A stretch of DNA of 64,000 bases from Methylophilaceae bacterium (GTDB taxonomy: Bacteria > Pseudomonadota > Gammaproteobacteria > Burkholderiales > Methylophilaceae), in the NCBI GenBank assembly GCA_027488395.1, contig JAIYBT010000002.1:79783-143782 (forward strand), given 5' to 3'. The notes beneath the pieces were generated by a model. The model saw only the letters and a list, made by a program, of their open reading frames with translations, made no database searches and was not told where the DNA came from. Shown piece by piece: positions 37,138-45,960 of the stretch. Positions within the stretch are counted from its first letter, which is position 1. The number at the start of each line of letters is the position of its first letter. The position numbers and the translations under genes were made by a program.

Positions 37138-37908
37138 TTAATGGAAAACAAGCTTAAAGCCTACATAAATCAATATCATAGCCAATACGATTCTGACCCA
37201 ATGCTCTGCTACGCGCGCACTTAATTGGCTGCCTAGGTAAATTCCTGGGATAGAACCGATTAACAAAACACCAAGCAAATGATAATCGATGGTGCCTAGT
37301 GAAGCATGCCCAAGCCCTGCCACCAACGTTAACGGAACAGCGTGTGCAATGTCCGTGCCCACAATCGTTGTAATTTTTTGTTTAGGGTAAAGCATGATCA
37401 GCGCAGTGACGCCCAACGCACCAGCCCCTACTGAGGTTAATGTGACTAATAGGCCAAGCACAACACCGAGCGTGACGGTCAGGCCAGGCACCAGCTGTTC
37501 TGGAATCCATTGACCATGACTGACCAGGGTCATCAGCTTGTTACGCAGCAACACTGCAACGGAAGTAATAATGAGTGCGATACCTAACCAAAATTTGATG
37601 GTAGCCACCGCAGTAGAGGAATCTAAATTCATATGATGGAGCACCCAAATGGTGGCAAATGATGCGGGCACACTGCCCGCTGCAAGTAGACGTACGATCT
37701 TCCAATCGATATTACCTAATTTACCATGGGCAAAGATGCCTGCCGTTTTGGTGATCGAGGCGTAGAGTAAATCGGTGCCGACGGCCACTGCAGGTTTAAT
37801 GTTGTATAACATGAGCAATATGGGAGTCATCAGTGAGCCACCCCCCACGCCCGTTAACCCTACTAAAAAACCAACAGCAAATCCTGCAAATATAAATCCG
37901 AATTCCAT
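37138..37908 (-). CDS. TauE/SafE family sulfite exporter-like permease
   Basis: A 256-residue inner-membrane protein with about eight hydrophobic segments and the repeated family motif GLTGVGGGSLMTPILL near residues 18-33, mirrored in the second half by LVTLTSVGAGALGVTAL. TauE/SafE proteins move sulfite, sulfoacetate or other small anions. The gene sits at the head of the sulfate-assimilation run, 40 bases before the sulfite reductase, so transport of a sulfur oxyanion is the likely role (import of sulfate or export of excess sulfite cannot be told apart). Start at ATG 37908 has GAAG nine bases upstream; a TTG at 37923 would add five residues. Divergent from cysB. Confidence 0.88.
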   Translation of the reverse strand: MEFGFIFAGFAVGFLVGLTGVGGGSLMTPILLMLYNIKPAVAVGTDLLYASITKTAGIFAHGKLGNIDWKIVRLLAAGSVPASFATIWVLHHMNLDSSTAVATIKFWLGIALIITSVAVLLRNKLMTLVSHGQWIPEQLVPGLTVTLGVVLGLLVTLTSVGAGALGVTALIMLYPKQKITTIVGTDIAHAVPLTLVAGLGHASLGTIDYHLLGVLLIGSIPGIYLGSQLSARVAEHWVRIVLAMILIYVGFKLVFH

Positions 37909-37962
37909 GTGGAGTATCTTCAAATATCTAAAAAGTGTGCAATTTTAGCAAACCTATACATG

Positions 37963-37990
37963 TTGATTTAATAATCATATGTTCTATGAT
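37963..37990 (+). promoter_or_regulatory. Probable cysB promoter
   Basis: TTGATT (37963-37968) and TATGAT (37985-37990) are 16 bases apart and lie 27 bases before the cysB start. An inverted repeat TGATT/AATCA (37964-37977) overlaps the -35 and could be an operator, perhaps for CysB itself controlling both directions. The promoter is supported by sequence; the operator is a guess. Confidence 0.6.
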
Positions 37991-38017
37991 ATAGCTTTTG
38001 GTTATATTGGACGGGTC

Positions 38018-38944
38018 ATGAAATTCCATCAGTTGCGCTACATACATGAAGTTGTGAGGCAGCATCTCAATATTTCTGCGGCTGCAGAAGCCTTGCATAC
38101 GTCTCAACCTGGCGTGAGCAAGCAAATTCAATTGCTAGAAGAAGAGCTAGGCTTACAAATTTTTCAACGCAATGGCAAGCGTCTGGTCGGCATCTCTGAG
38201 CCAGGACGAAAAATCGTCTCATTGGCGGCAAAAGTGGTGTTGGAAATGCAAAATATCAAACGGGTAGGGGAGGAATACAGCCGAGAGGACACGGGTGAAA
38301 TCACCATCGCCACCACCCATACGCAAGCGCGCTATCGCCTACCGGCTGCGGTGAAGCAGTTTATGGCAATCTATCCAAACGTAAAATTGACGATTCATCA
38401 GGGCAATCCAATCCAAGTGACTGAGCAAGTGGCTGCAGGCGAGGCCGATATTGGGATTGCCACCGAGAGTATCAGTCAAGATGAGCGCTTAAATTGCTTG
38501 CCTTGCTATACATGGAATCGCTCGCTGGTCGTGCCCCCTCATCATGAATTGTTAGACTTAAAAAAAATCACCCTCAATGAAATCGTGAAATACCCATTGA
38601 TTACGTATGATTTTGCCTTCACCGGTGGCACCTTGGTCTCCAAAACGTTTCATGATGCGCAGTTACAACCCAATGTGGTGTTCACCGCCATTGATGCTGA
38701 CGTGATTAAAACCTACGTCAATTTAGGCTTGGGTGTCGGTTTGATTGCGAATATGGCGTATGACGAACAGCGTGATGCACCTTTACATCATATTGATTGT
38801 AGTCACTTATTTCCTGATAGCACCACCTATTTAGGGGTAAGGCGGGATGCTTTTTTACGGGACTACATGTTGCATTTTATTACCATGCTGGCACCTCAGC
38901 ATGATAAAAAAACCGTACAACGGCAGTTAAATCAGGAAAACTAG
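38018..38944 (+). CDS. cysB: LysR-type regulator CysB
   Basis: Activator of sulfur-assimilation genes that senses the cysteine precursor acetylserine. From ATG 38018 the product has 308 residues: MKFHQLRYIHEVVRQHLNIS starts the winged helix, and the recognition helix is in ALHTSQPGVSKQIQLLEEEL. The effector domain has the CysB-family segments IATTHTQARYRLPAAVKQF and GEADIGIATES near residues 95-165. E. coli CysB has 324. GGACGGG lies just upstream of this ATG; the longer frame from 37979 lacks support. Placed divergently from the sulfate-assimilation genes, the classic position for their regulator. Confidence 0.95.
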   Translation: MKFHQLRYIHEVVRQHLNISAAAEALHTSQPGVSKQIQLLEEELGLQIFQRNGKRLVGISEPGRKIVSLAAKVVLEMQNIKRVGEEYSREDTGEITIATTHTQARYRLPAAVKQFMAIYPNVKLTIHQGNPIQVTEQVAAGEADIGIATESISQDERLNCLPCYTWNRSLVVPPHHELLDLKKITLNEIVKYPLITYDFAFTGGTLVSKTFHDAQLQPNVVFTAIDADVIKTYVNLGLGVGLIANMAYDEQRDAPLHHIDCSHLFPDSTTYLGVRRDAFLRDYMLHFITMLAPQHDKKTVQRQLNQEN

Positions 38945-39030
38945 CCATTAGGAGTGAGGTGACTTGCATCACCTTCATCGCTTACAGCGCTGTGTTTAAA
39001 TCCAAACCCTATCGAAAAGAGGCGGCACTT

Positions 39031-39582
39031 ATGAAACATTGGTTATTATTGAGTTTGATGTTAACCATGGCGATGCCTCAGGGTTGGGCAGCGCCAACGC
39101 AGGACACTGCCGGGCAGATGCGGGTGATTGGGCATGGCATGCCAGATGTTGATTTAACCAATGCCATTTACGAAGTGCCGGTCAATCCCGGTATCAGCTA
39201 TCAGGACGTCATTGATAGCCTTAAATCCTTGTCCGAAGGCATGAATTTCGTGAATCCTGCCAATTTCCCGATAGGTGAGCATATGAAATTGCGCGGCATC
39301 GATCCACAAGGGGTGAAAGAGGTGCGTGCTTTTTGTAATTTAGGCATGGGTACTGAAATTGTGCTCGATCACCCCGAGTTTTTAGTATTTGCCCCTTGCC
39401 GTGTTGCCATCTACGATAAACCTGACGCGCAGGGTAAACCGCAGCTGTATCTGGCGTTAGATCGGCCCACCTTTGATTTAAAAAATATTAAACATCCAAC
39501 TGCACGCGCGCAACTGGCAGCGCAACAGCTTGAAGATGCGCTCATTACCCTGTTAGAAAAAGCACGTCGCGGCGATTTTTAA
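39031..39582 (+). CDS. Exported DUF302 protein
   Basis: A 183-residue precursor with a Sec signal peptide, [20 protein letters not shown] with likely cleavage near residue 21. The mature domain contains [20 protein letters not shown] and [20 protein letters not shown], which match the DUF302 fold. No biochemical function is established; DUF302 proteins are often found with sulfur or envelope genes. The start at 39031 has AGAGG upstream; the frame is open back to 38959 but that part lacks a signal-peptide pattern. It follows cysB by 86 bases, so it may belong to the cysB transcript. Confidence 0.82.
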   Translation: MKHWLLLSLMLTMAMPQGWAAPTQDTAGQMRVIGHGMPDVDLTNAIYEVPVNPGISYQDVIDSLKSLSEGMNFVNPANFPIGEHMKLRGIDPQGVKEVRAFCNLGMGTEIVLDHPEFLVFAPCRVAIYDKPDAQGKPQLYLALDRPTFDLKNIKHPTARAQLAAQQLEDALITLLEKARRGDF

Positions 39583-39628
39583 CCGCCTTTTAGTAGGCAT
39601 CTACAAGCAACATAAGTTTTTTAAACCT

Positions 39629-39658
39629 ATCTGCTGGTGCAGATGCCTTTCGCTTTTA
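39629..39658 (+). terminator. Weak terminator-like hairpin after DUF302 gene
   Basis: ATCTGC-TGGT-GCAGAT forms a 6 bp stem followed by a T-rich but broken tract (GCCTTTCGCTTTT). A TATACT at 39671-39676 just after it is a possible -10 box for the next gene. Confidence 0.4.
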
Positions 39659-39709
39659 TCGGCCATCCCCTATACTCAAGTTTCCTTTGTTTTTTTGAGT
39701 AACCGCCCT

Positions 39710-41206
39710 ATGCAAGCCATGCTTATCGCCAAAAATCAAACCACTGAAAGCGTGATGTTGCCGCGCATGGCCAATCGTCATGGCCTGATTGCAGGTGCCA
39801 CAGGTACGGGTAAAACAGTGACGTTACAAAGCTTGGCTGAGCAATTCTCCCGCATTGGGGTGCCGGTATTTATGGCTGATGTCAAAGGCGACTTATCGGG
39901 CATGAGTCAAGTAGGTGGCGGTAACGCTAAAGTCGAAGCGCGCGTGCAGCAACTGTCGCTCACTGGCTATGCGAATAAAGCCTATCCTGTGATGTTTTGG
40001 GATATGTTTGGCGAAAAGGGCCATCCAGTGCACACCACATTGAGCGAAATGGGGCCGTTGTTACTGTCGCGCATGTTGAACCTCAACGAGGTACAGAGCG
40101 GTGTATTGAATGCCATTTTTAAGATTGCGGATGACAACGGCATGCTGTTGTTAGACCTTAAAGATTTACGCGCAATGGCTCAACACTGTGCTGAAAATGC
40201 CGCGACCTATCAATCACAATATGGCAATATTTCTGCCGCCAGCGTTGGCGCCATTCAACGCGGACTGTTGCAGCTAGAAACCGAAGGAGGCGATGTCCTG
40301 TTTGCAGAACCCGCGCTAAATTTAGAAGATTTAATGCAAACAGATGCCAAAGGCTTGGGATTTATCAATATTTTGGCGGCGGATAAATTGTTAAACTCGC
40401 CCCGTGTCTATGCGACTTTATTACTATGGTTGTTATCCGAGTTGTTTGAAAAACTGCCCGAAGTCGGCGATGTCGATCAGCCAAAATTGGTGTTTTTCTT
40501 TGATGAGGCGCATTTGTTATTTAACGATGCGCCACAAATTTTGCTACAAAAAATTGAGCAAGTAGTGCGATTAGTGCGCTCAAAAGGAGTCGGTGTTTAT
40601 TTTGTGTCACAAAACCCGCTCGATATTCCAGATGTAGTGTTGGGCCAGCTTGGTAATCGTGTACAACACGCACTGCGCGCGTTTACACCGCGGGATCAAA
40701 AAGCGGTACAAGTTGCTGCACAGACCTTTCGTGCCAATCCGAGCTTGGACGTTGCAACCGTCATTACCGAATTGGGCGTTGGGGAAGCGTTGGTTTCGTT
40801 TTTAGATGAAAAAGGGGCGCCCACACCGGTCGAACGTGTCTTTATTTGTCCGCCCGAGAGCCGTGTAGGACCTGCAAATGAGGCGGAGCGCAAACAAGTC
40901 ATGGTCAACTCGTTAGTGGCTGGGGTATATGAACACACGGTTGACCGCGAATCTGCCTATGAGATTTTAAAGAAACGTGCGGCCGAGGTTGCTAGCGCAG
41001 AGCAAACCGCTACCGAGCAAACACAAGCAGGGGCCTCTGGCTTTGATTTAGGCGGCATCTTTGGGGGCGGCGATTCACGCTCGGATAGTGTGCTTGAATC
41101 TGCCGCTAAATCGGCTGCCCGCGCCATCGGCTCGCAACTTGGCAAAGCCATCGTGCGCGGGGTGTTGGGCTCTATTTTAGGTGGCGTGAGTAACAAACGT
41201 CGTTAA
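39710..41206 (+). CDS. HerA-like ATPase (DUF853, YjgR type)
   Basis: A 498-residue ATPase of the HerA/FtsK superfamily, close to E. coli YjgR. It has the N-terminal segment [20 protein letters not shown] with Walker A at about residues 33-40, [14 protein letters not shown], the Walker B region [12 protein letters not shown] near 265, and [20 protein letters not shown] with the arginine-finger neighbourhood. The C-terminal 80 residues are alanine/glycine rich with GGIFGGGDS and a hydrophobic SILGG end. The cellular role of YjgR proteins is not settled. ATG 39710 is used; TTG 39695 is an alternative. fhs follows 47 bases downstream. Confidence 0.88.
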   Translation: MQAMLIAKNQTTESVMLPRMANRHGLIAGATGTGKTVTLQSLAEQFSRIGVPVFMADVKGDLSGMSQVGGGNAKVEARVQQLSLTGYANKAYPVMFWDMFGEKGHPVHTTLSEMGPLLLSRMLNLNEVQSGVLNAIFKIADDNGMLLLDLKDLRAMAQHCAENAATYQSQYGNISAASVGAIQRGLLQLETEGGDVLFAEPALNLEDLMQTDAKGLGFINILAADKLLNSPRVYATLLLWLLSELFEKLPEVGDVDQPKLVFFFDEAHLLFNDAPQILLQKIEQVVRLVRSKGVGVYFVSQNPLDIPDVVLGQLGNRVQHALRAFTPRDQKAVQVAAQTFRANPSLDVATVITELGVGEALVSFLDEKGAPTPVERVFICPPESRVGPANEAERKQVMVNSLVAGVYEHTVDRESAYEILKKRAAEVASAEQTATEQTQAGASGFDLGGIFGGGDSRSDSVLESAAKSAARAIGSQLGKAIVRGVLGSILGGVSNKRR

Positions 41207-41253
41207 GACATGGGGGATGTGCATGCAATCTTTCCAGAGACAAGTGGCCCATC

Positions 41254-42900
41254 ATGCAAACTGATATAGATATTGCACAACAAGCCACGCTACAACCCAT
41301 CACAGAGATTGCGGCGCAGCTTGGGCTCACCCCAGCCCAACTGATTCCCTACGGTCATCATATTGCCAAACTCAATCAAGCCACCGTCACACAGTTGGCA
41401 CAACAACCCCCGCGCGCAAAATTGGTGTTGGTCACTGCCATCAATCCCACGCCCGCAGGCGAGGGAAAAACCACCACGACCATTGGGTTGACCGATGCAT
41501 TGAACCACTTAGGTGGCAAGGCAATGGCCTGCTTACGCGAGCCCTCATTGGGGCCTGTATTTGGCTTAAAAGGAGGCGCAACTGGCGGCGGGCAGGCGCA
41601 AGTGTTGCCAATGGCGGCGATTAATCTTCACTTTACGGGAGATTTTCACGCAATCAGTGCCGCCAATAATTTGTTAGCCGCCCTCATTGATAACCATCTA
41701 TACCATGGCAATGCATTAGGTATTGCAGAAGTCACTTGGCGCCGTTGTATGGATATGAATGACCGTGCTTTGCGTCAGATCCTGCACGATCAACAGGTTG
41801 CAAGTGGGTTTGATATCACAGTCGCGAGTGAAGTGATGGCGATTTTTTGCCTAGCGACCGATCTGATGGATTTGAAAACGCGTTTAGGACGGATTCAAAT
41901 TGGCCGCAATACCAGCAATCAGCCCATTTTTGCTTGTGATTTGCAAGCCGAGGGGGCGATGACGGCATTACTCAAAGACGCCTTTTTACCCAATTTGGTC
42001 CAAACACTGGCGGGCTCCCCTGCGTTGATTCACGGTGGCCCTTTTGCCAATATCGCGCACGGCTGTAATTCGTTGGTCGCAACCCAAACTGCACGCAGAT
42101 TGGCAGATTATGTAGTAACCGAGGCGGGATTTGGGGCGGATTTAGGTGCCGAAAAATTCATGGATATTAAATGTCGGCAAGCTGACATGCGGCCAGACTT
42201 GGTCGTGATCGTCGCTACGGTGCGTGCCCTGAAATATCATGGTGGAGTTGAGGTTGCGCAGCTCAACCAAGAGAATCTTACAGCACTGCGCGTGGGCATG
42301 GCTAACTTAACCCGCCATATTCAAAATTTACGCCATGCCTTTGGCTTACGTGTGTTGGTGGCGTTAAACCATTTTAGTGCCGATACTGACGCTGAAGTAG
42401 CGTTGCTACAACAACTGATCACAGACTGTGGCACGCGTAGTTTTGTGTGTCGGCATTGGGCCGAGGGGCCTAGTGGCGCGCTGGCACTAGCGCAAGCCGT
42501 GGTTGATACCTTGGATCAGGCCACACCGCCCTCCCATTTGCTCTATGAAAATAGTGACACGATTGAAGCCAAGCTTAGTAAAATTGCCTGTACCTACTAT
42601 GGTGCAGATGCCGTACATTTAAGTCCTACCGCGCGTGCGCAACTTGCGCAGTTATCGCCCGCGGATCAATTGTTGCCGGTCTGTATTGCCAAAACGCCTT
42701 ATTCTTTTTCTGGAGATGCCCGCTTACGTAACGTGCCGCCATCGCACACATTAGAGGTGACTGGCTTGCGTTTGTCGCGCGGCGCTGGGTTTGTGGTTGC
42801 CCTATGCGGCAATATCATGACCATGCCTGGCTTGCCTAAACACCCTGCCAGTGCGCGTATCGACGTCAATGCCGATGGTCAGATCATTGGGCTTTCCTAA
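41254..42900 (+). CDS. fhs: Formate-tetrahydrofolate ligase
   Basis: ATP-dependent synthesis of 10-formyl-tetrahydrofolate from formate, which feeds purines, formyl-Met-tRNA and, in methylotrophs, the folate branch of C1 metabolism. The 548-residue protein has the nucleotide loop INPTPAGEGKTTTTIGLTDA near residues 64-83 and the two FTHFS signatures: EPSLGPVFGLKGGATGGGQA, and NIAHGCNSLVATQ further on. Length is normal (about 555). Next to YigZ and a permease with no other folate genes, so the context says little. Confidence 0.96.
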   Translation: MQTDIDIAQQATLQPITEIAAQLGLTPAQLIPYGHHIAKLNQATVTQLAQQPPRAKLVLVTAINPTPAGEGKTTTTIGLTDALNHLGGKAMACLREPSLGPVFGLKGGATGGGQAQVLPMAAINLHFTGDFHAISAANNLLAALIDNHLYHGNALGIAEVTWRRCMDMNDRALRQILHDQQVASGFDITVASEVMAIFCLATDLMDLKTRLGRIQIGRNTSNQPIFACDLQAEGAMTALLKDAFLPNLVQTLAGSPALIHGGPFANIAHGCNSLVATQTARRLADYVVTEAGFGADLGAEKFMDIKCRQADMRPDLVVIVATVRALKYHGGVEVAQLNQENLTALRVGMANLTRHIQNLRHAFGLRVLVALNHFSADTDAEVALLQQLITDCGTRSFVCRHWAEGPSGALALAQAVVDTLDQATPPSHLLYENSDTIEAKLSKIACTYYGADAVHLSPTARAQLAQLSPADQLLPVCIAKTPYSFSGDARLRNVPPSHTLEVTGLRLSRGAGFVVALCGNIMTMPGLPKHPASARIDVNADGQIIGLS

Positions 42901-42912
42901 TTTCATGTGCTT

Positions 42913-43476
42913 ATGTTGACTTTTCATCAGCTCGGAGAAGCCGAGCAAACCATACAAAAATCGCGTTTTATTGCTCGTGCCATCAGGTGTGATCATGAAC
43001 GGGCGTTGGCCATGTTTTTGAGTGCGTTTGCAAAGGCGCATGGTGGCGCTGGGCATTTGGCCTATGCGTTTAGAATCAAAACCGCAGATGGCATTGTTGC
43101 GCGCTTTTCTGACGCGGGAGAGCCAGCAGGCACAGCAGGTAAACCCATCATGCAGATACTTGATGGCCAACAGTTGGTCAACTGTTGTGTGGCAGTGATT
43201 CGGTATTATGGTGGGATTAATTTAGGCACGGGTGGGTTAGCCCGCGCGTATGGCGGGACGGCCAAGCGCGCAATGGAGCTGGCCATGCCCATACCGTTTG
43301 TTGACATGGTCAGTCTGCACATTGAAGTCGCCTATGCCAAGGTTGATGCGCTCACCCGAGAAGTAGCCAAACACCGAGGTGAAATTTTAGAAAAGCAATT
43401 TGATCAAGCTGCACGTTTTGTGGTGCGCGTGCCACGTGATAGTGTGCCCAATTTTCAATCGCAGTTTGGTCAGTAA
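42913..43476 (+). CDS. yigZ: YigZ/IMPACT family protein
   Basis: A 187-residue protein with an N-terminal IMPACT (UPF0029) domain: IQKSRFIARAIRCD, SDAGEPAGTAGKPIMQIL, VVAVIRYYGG-type segment (here VAVIRYYGGINLGTGGLARA), and a C-terminal ferredoxin-like domain of about 60 residues. The structure of E. coli YigZ resembles RNA- or nucleotide-binding domains, but the function is unknown. ATG 42913 is preferred to the GTG at 42907; neither has a clear ribosome binding site. It starts 12 bases after fhs and ends 10 before the permease gene, so the three form one unit. Confidence 0.9.
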   Translation: MLTFHQLGEAEQTIQKSRFIARAIRCDHERALAMFLSAFAKAHGGAGHLAYAFRIKTADGIVARFSDAGEPAGTAGKPIMQILDGQQLVNCCVAVIRYYGGINLGTGGLARAYGGTAKRAMELAMPIPFVDMVSLHIEVAYAKVDALTREVAKHRGEILEKQFDQAARFVVRVPRDSVPNFQSQFGQ

Positions 43477-43486
43477 TGGATAACGC

Positions 43487-44503
43487 ATGAATCAAAAACC
43501 AATACAAACGCATTACTTTGATATGGCCGCTTATGGACTGATGGCGTTATTGATGCTGATGGTGATTCGCGTCAATTTACTGCCTGCGTTGCTAATTGGC
43601 TTATTAGTGTTTGAATTAATCCATGTGATCTCACCGTTTATTGAGCGTCAATTTCCGGGTAAAACTGCCAAGTGGTTAGCGGTGATGTTGATTGCAGGCT
43701 TGGTGATTGCACTGTTGGTTGGCGTGGGGACTGGCATTATTGCGCTGATCCGTAATGATGCGGGAGGCTTTGCCGTATTGATTGATCAGCTAGCGCGAAT
43801 CATTGAAGATTCACGCAAAGTGTTGCCGCCTTGGCTGAATCAACGTCTGCCTGATGATGCAATTACATTGCAACAGACGGTAATTGCCTGGCTGCGGGCG
43901 CATTCTGCGGATTGGCAATTATTAGGCAAAGAAGCGGGACATCATCTTGCCCACATTTTAATTGCAATGGTGATCGGGGCGATGGTGGCACTGCATGATG
44001 TGCAACACCATGAGCGCTATCAACCGTTTGCAGCCAGCTTGATGCAACGGATACATTTGTTTGCGCAAGCATTTAAAAATATTGTGTTTGCACAAGTCAA
44101 AATTTCTGCAGTGAATGCAACGCTGACTGGCCTCTACTTAGCCGTCATTTTGCCATTATTTGGCGTATATTTGCCCTTTACCAAAACCATGATCGTGATT
44201 ACCTTTTTAGTGGGCTTATTGCCTGTAATAGGTAACTTGATTTCCAATACGGTGATTGTCATTGTGAGTATGAGTCATACCTTTGTGGTGGCTGTTGGCT
44301 CATTGGCATTTTTAGTGGTGATACACAAACTGGAGTATTTTTTGAATGCGCGTATTGTCGGCGCGCAGATTCGGGCCTACGCTTGGGAGTTGTTGGTGGC
44401 CATGTTACTCATGGAAGCGACCTTTGGCCTCACCGGCATTGTGGCGGCACCGGTGTATTATGCGTATCTCAAAAGCGAGTGCCGAGCCCGCGCTTGGGTC
44501 TAG
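43487..44503 (+). CDS. AI-2E/PerM family membrane protein
   Basis: A 338-residue inner-membrane protein with about seven or eight hydrophobic segments: two near residues 14-40, one around 62-86, then a soluble middle, and a dense cluster from about 200 to 325. The late segment LVGLLPVIGNLISNTVIVIV holds the PVIGN-type motif of the AI-2E transporter (UPF0118) family. Members include quorum-signal exporters and sodium-proton antiporters, so the substrate cannot be named. 10 bases downstream of yigZ. Confidence 0.85.
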   Translation: MNQKPIQTHYFDMAAYGLMALLMLMVIRVNLLPALLIGLLVFELIHVISPFIERQFPGKTAKWLAVMLIAGLVIALLVGVGTGIIALIRNDAGGFAVLIDQLARIIEDSRKVLPPWLNQRLPDDAITLQQTVIAWLRAHSADWQLLGKEAGHHLAHILIAMVIGAMVALHDVQHHERYQPFAASLMQRIHLFAQAFKNIVFAQVKISAVNATLTGLYLAVILPLFGVYLPFTKTMIVITFLVGLLPVIGNLISNTVIVIVSMSHTFVVAVGSLAFLVVIHKLEYFLNARIVGAQIRAYAWELLVAMLLMEATFGLTGIVAAPVYYAYLKSECRARAWV

Positions 44504-44526
44504 CGCAAGATTGCGTTGTGATGATA

Positions 44527-44551
44527 CTCAAACACATACTTATTGTTTGAG
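44527..44551. terminator. Hairpin at the convergence of the permease and M48 protease genes
   Basis: CTCAAACA and TGTTTGAG make a perfect 8 bp stem around the loop CATACTTAT, which includes the M48 stop codon. No T-run follows, so a terminator role is uncertain. Confidence 0.35.
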
Positions 44552-45448
44552 CACATATAAGCGTTGATCCAACGCTTTGCCTTGGCCCATCGTATCGAGC
44601 GCACTGCCGCTGATAAGACTCAATTGTGCCAAACGATCATCAGGGTGCGGATGGGTTTGAAACAACAAACTCACGCTATCATCGCTTTGATTGATTTGCC
44701 CCATAGTTTGCAATACCTCGGCTAGACCATATGCATCATAACCAGCGCGCGCAGCCAGTACTAAGCCCATGCTATCTGCTTCATATTCTGCGGATTTATC
44801 TAAATTGCGCGCACTGATTTCAGCCCCCGTATTGACCGCACGTTGGGTCAGTTTATTTTTGCTGATGTTATCTTTTAAAAAACTGGTGCCAGCATCCAAC
44901 AGTGCTTGTTTTTGCAACACTTTTAAGTGATGTTTTTGGACCACATGCGCGATTTCATGGCCAAGTACGCCAGCCAATTGCGCTTCACTGCGTAGGCGTT
45001 GGTATAAGCCTTTTGTGATCAACACATAGCCACCTGGCGCGGCAAACGCATTGAGATCTTGGCTATCAATCACACCAAATTTCCATGGCAAATCCGCCCG
45101 CTCGGATTGGCTAGCAACCCAACGCCCAACGCGGTTGACATAGCGTTGTAATCCCGCATCCTTCACCAAGGGTGCAGCGCCCAAAATTGTTCCAGTCACT
45201 TGGCGGCCCACCGCAATTTCATCCTCGCGGCTGGGGCTACGCCAATTGACTTGAGCAAGCTTGTCCTCAGTGGTGGCAGGCGTTGACGATTGGCTGGTGG
45301 TTGCGGCTTCTGGTTTTTCTGATATGCCGATTTGTGCTTTGACGGCATCTTTTAATGCGCCTTTAAAATCGAGCGCTTGCAATGGCAATGTGACTAAAGC
45401 CAGACACGCTGCCCCACATAAGCGTTGCTTCACGGATAGGTTGATCAT
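44540..45448 (-). CDS. Periplasmic M48 family zinc metalloprotease
   Basis: A 302-residue exported protease. A signal peptide spans about residues 8-25 (CLALVTLPLQA). The zinc site is HEIAH at 164-168 within LAGVLGHEIAHVVQKHH, with the third ligand glutamate in SAEYEADSMGL near residue 223. Overall it resembles the LoiP/BepA group of M48 enzymes that act on outer-membrane proteins, but without the TPR tail of BepA. It lacks a clear lipobox, though a cysteine at 15 follows alanines. It overlaps the SH3 gene by four bases (ATGA), so the two are coupled; last gene of a CHASE2-SH3-M48 operon. Confidence 0.9.
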   Translation of the reverse strand: MINLSVKQRLCGAACLALVTLPLQALDFKGALKDAVKAQIGISEKPEAATTSQSSTPATTEDKLAQVNWRSPSREDEIAVGRQVTGTILGAAPLVKDAGLQRYVNRVGRWVASQSERADLPWKFGVIDSQDLNAFAAPGGYVLITKGLYQRLRSEAQLAGVLGHEIAHVVQKHHLKVLQKQALLDAGTSFLKDNISKNKLTQRAVNTGAEISARNLDKSAEYEADSMGLVLAARAGYDAYGLAEVLQTMGQINQSDDSVSLLFQTHPHPDDRLAQLSLISGSALDTMGQGKALDQRLYVLKQ

Positions 45449-45933
45449 GGATTACCGCCATTAAAATAAGGATAGGTATTCGCGCTCAAGCCGCCTGCTT
45501 TTGCAAATTGCTTTGCATCGTCGGCACTGACGCCAAATTGTTCTAACTGAAGTGTTTCGGCTTCATTAAAGGCCGCGGTTTTTAAATCTTCTGCACTCAG
45601 ACCGCGGATACCCGTGGTAGAGACGACTTTGCCGGTGCCGCTACGGCCTGTGGCCACGCCGACCATGCCAGCGACATTGCTGGTGCCAGATTGCGCTCTT
45701 TTGACCGTGAGTAAACGCACCCAACCAGTCGTTTGCTTGGTTTTGATTTGTAACCATGCGCCTTTTTTGTTCAAGATGTCGACTGTATCGTTTTTATTCA
45801 CAGTGGCTACCACTTTGGCATCACTAAACGCATCAGCCCGTAACTGGTCGGGTTTTAAAATGATGCCTGTCTCCGCCGCCCATAATGCACTGGCAAAGCA
45901 GGCTGCTAGCATGCCGATTCCTATTTTGTTCAT
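45445..45933 (-). CDS. Exported SH3 domain protein
   Basis: A 162-residue precursor with a signal peptide (IGIGMLAACFASALWAAE, cleavage near residue 19). One bacterial SH3 domain follows, containing LRADAFSDAKVVATVNKNDT and GAWLQIKTKQTTGWVR near residues 32-74. After a glycine/serine/threonine-rich linker comes a 40-residue C-terminal region with GIRGLSAEDLKTAAFNEAE. Bacterial SH3 domains in the periplasm often bind peptidoglycan or partner proteins. It lies between the CHASE2 gene (27 bases upstream) and the M48 protease, which it overlaps by four bases, so a joint role is likely; the exact function is unknown. Confidence 0.82.
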   Translation of the reverse strand: MNKIGIGMLAACFASALWAAETGIILKPDQLRADAFSDAKVVATVNKNDTVDILNKKGAWLQIKTKQTTGWVRLLTVKRAQSGTSNVAGMVGVATGRSGTGKVVSTTGIRGLSAEDLKTAAFNEAETLQLEQFGVSADDAKQFAKAGGLSANTYPYFNGGNP

Positions 45934-45960
45934 GGTGGATGTACTCGCTATTCAAGTGGG

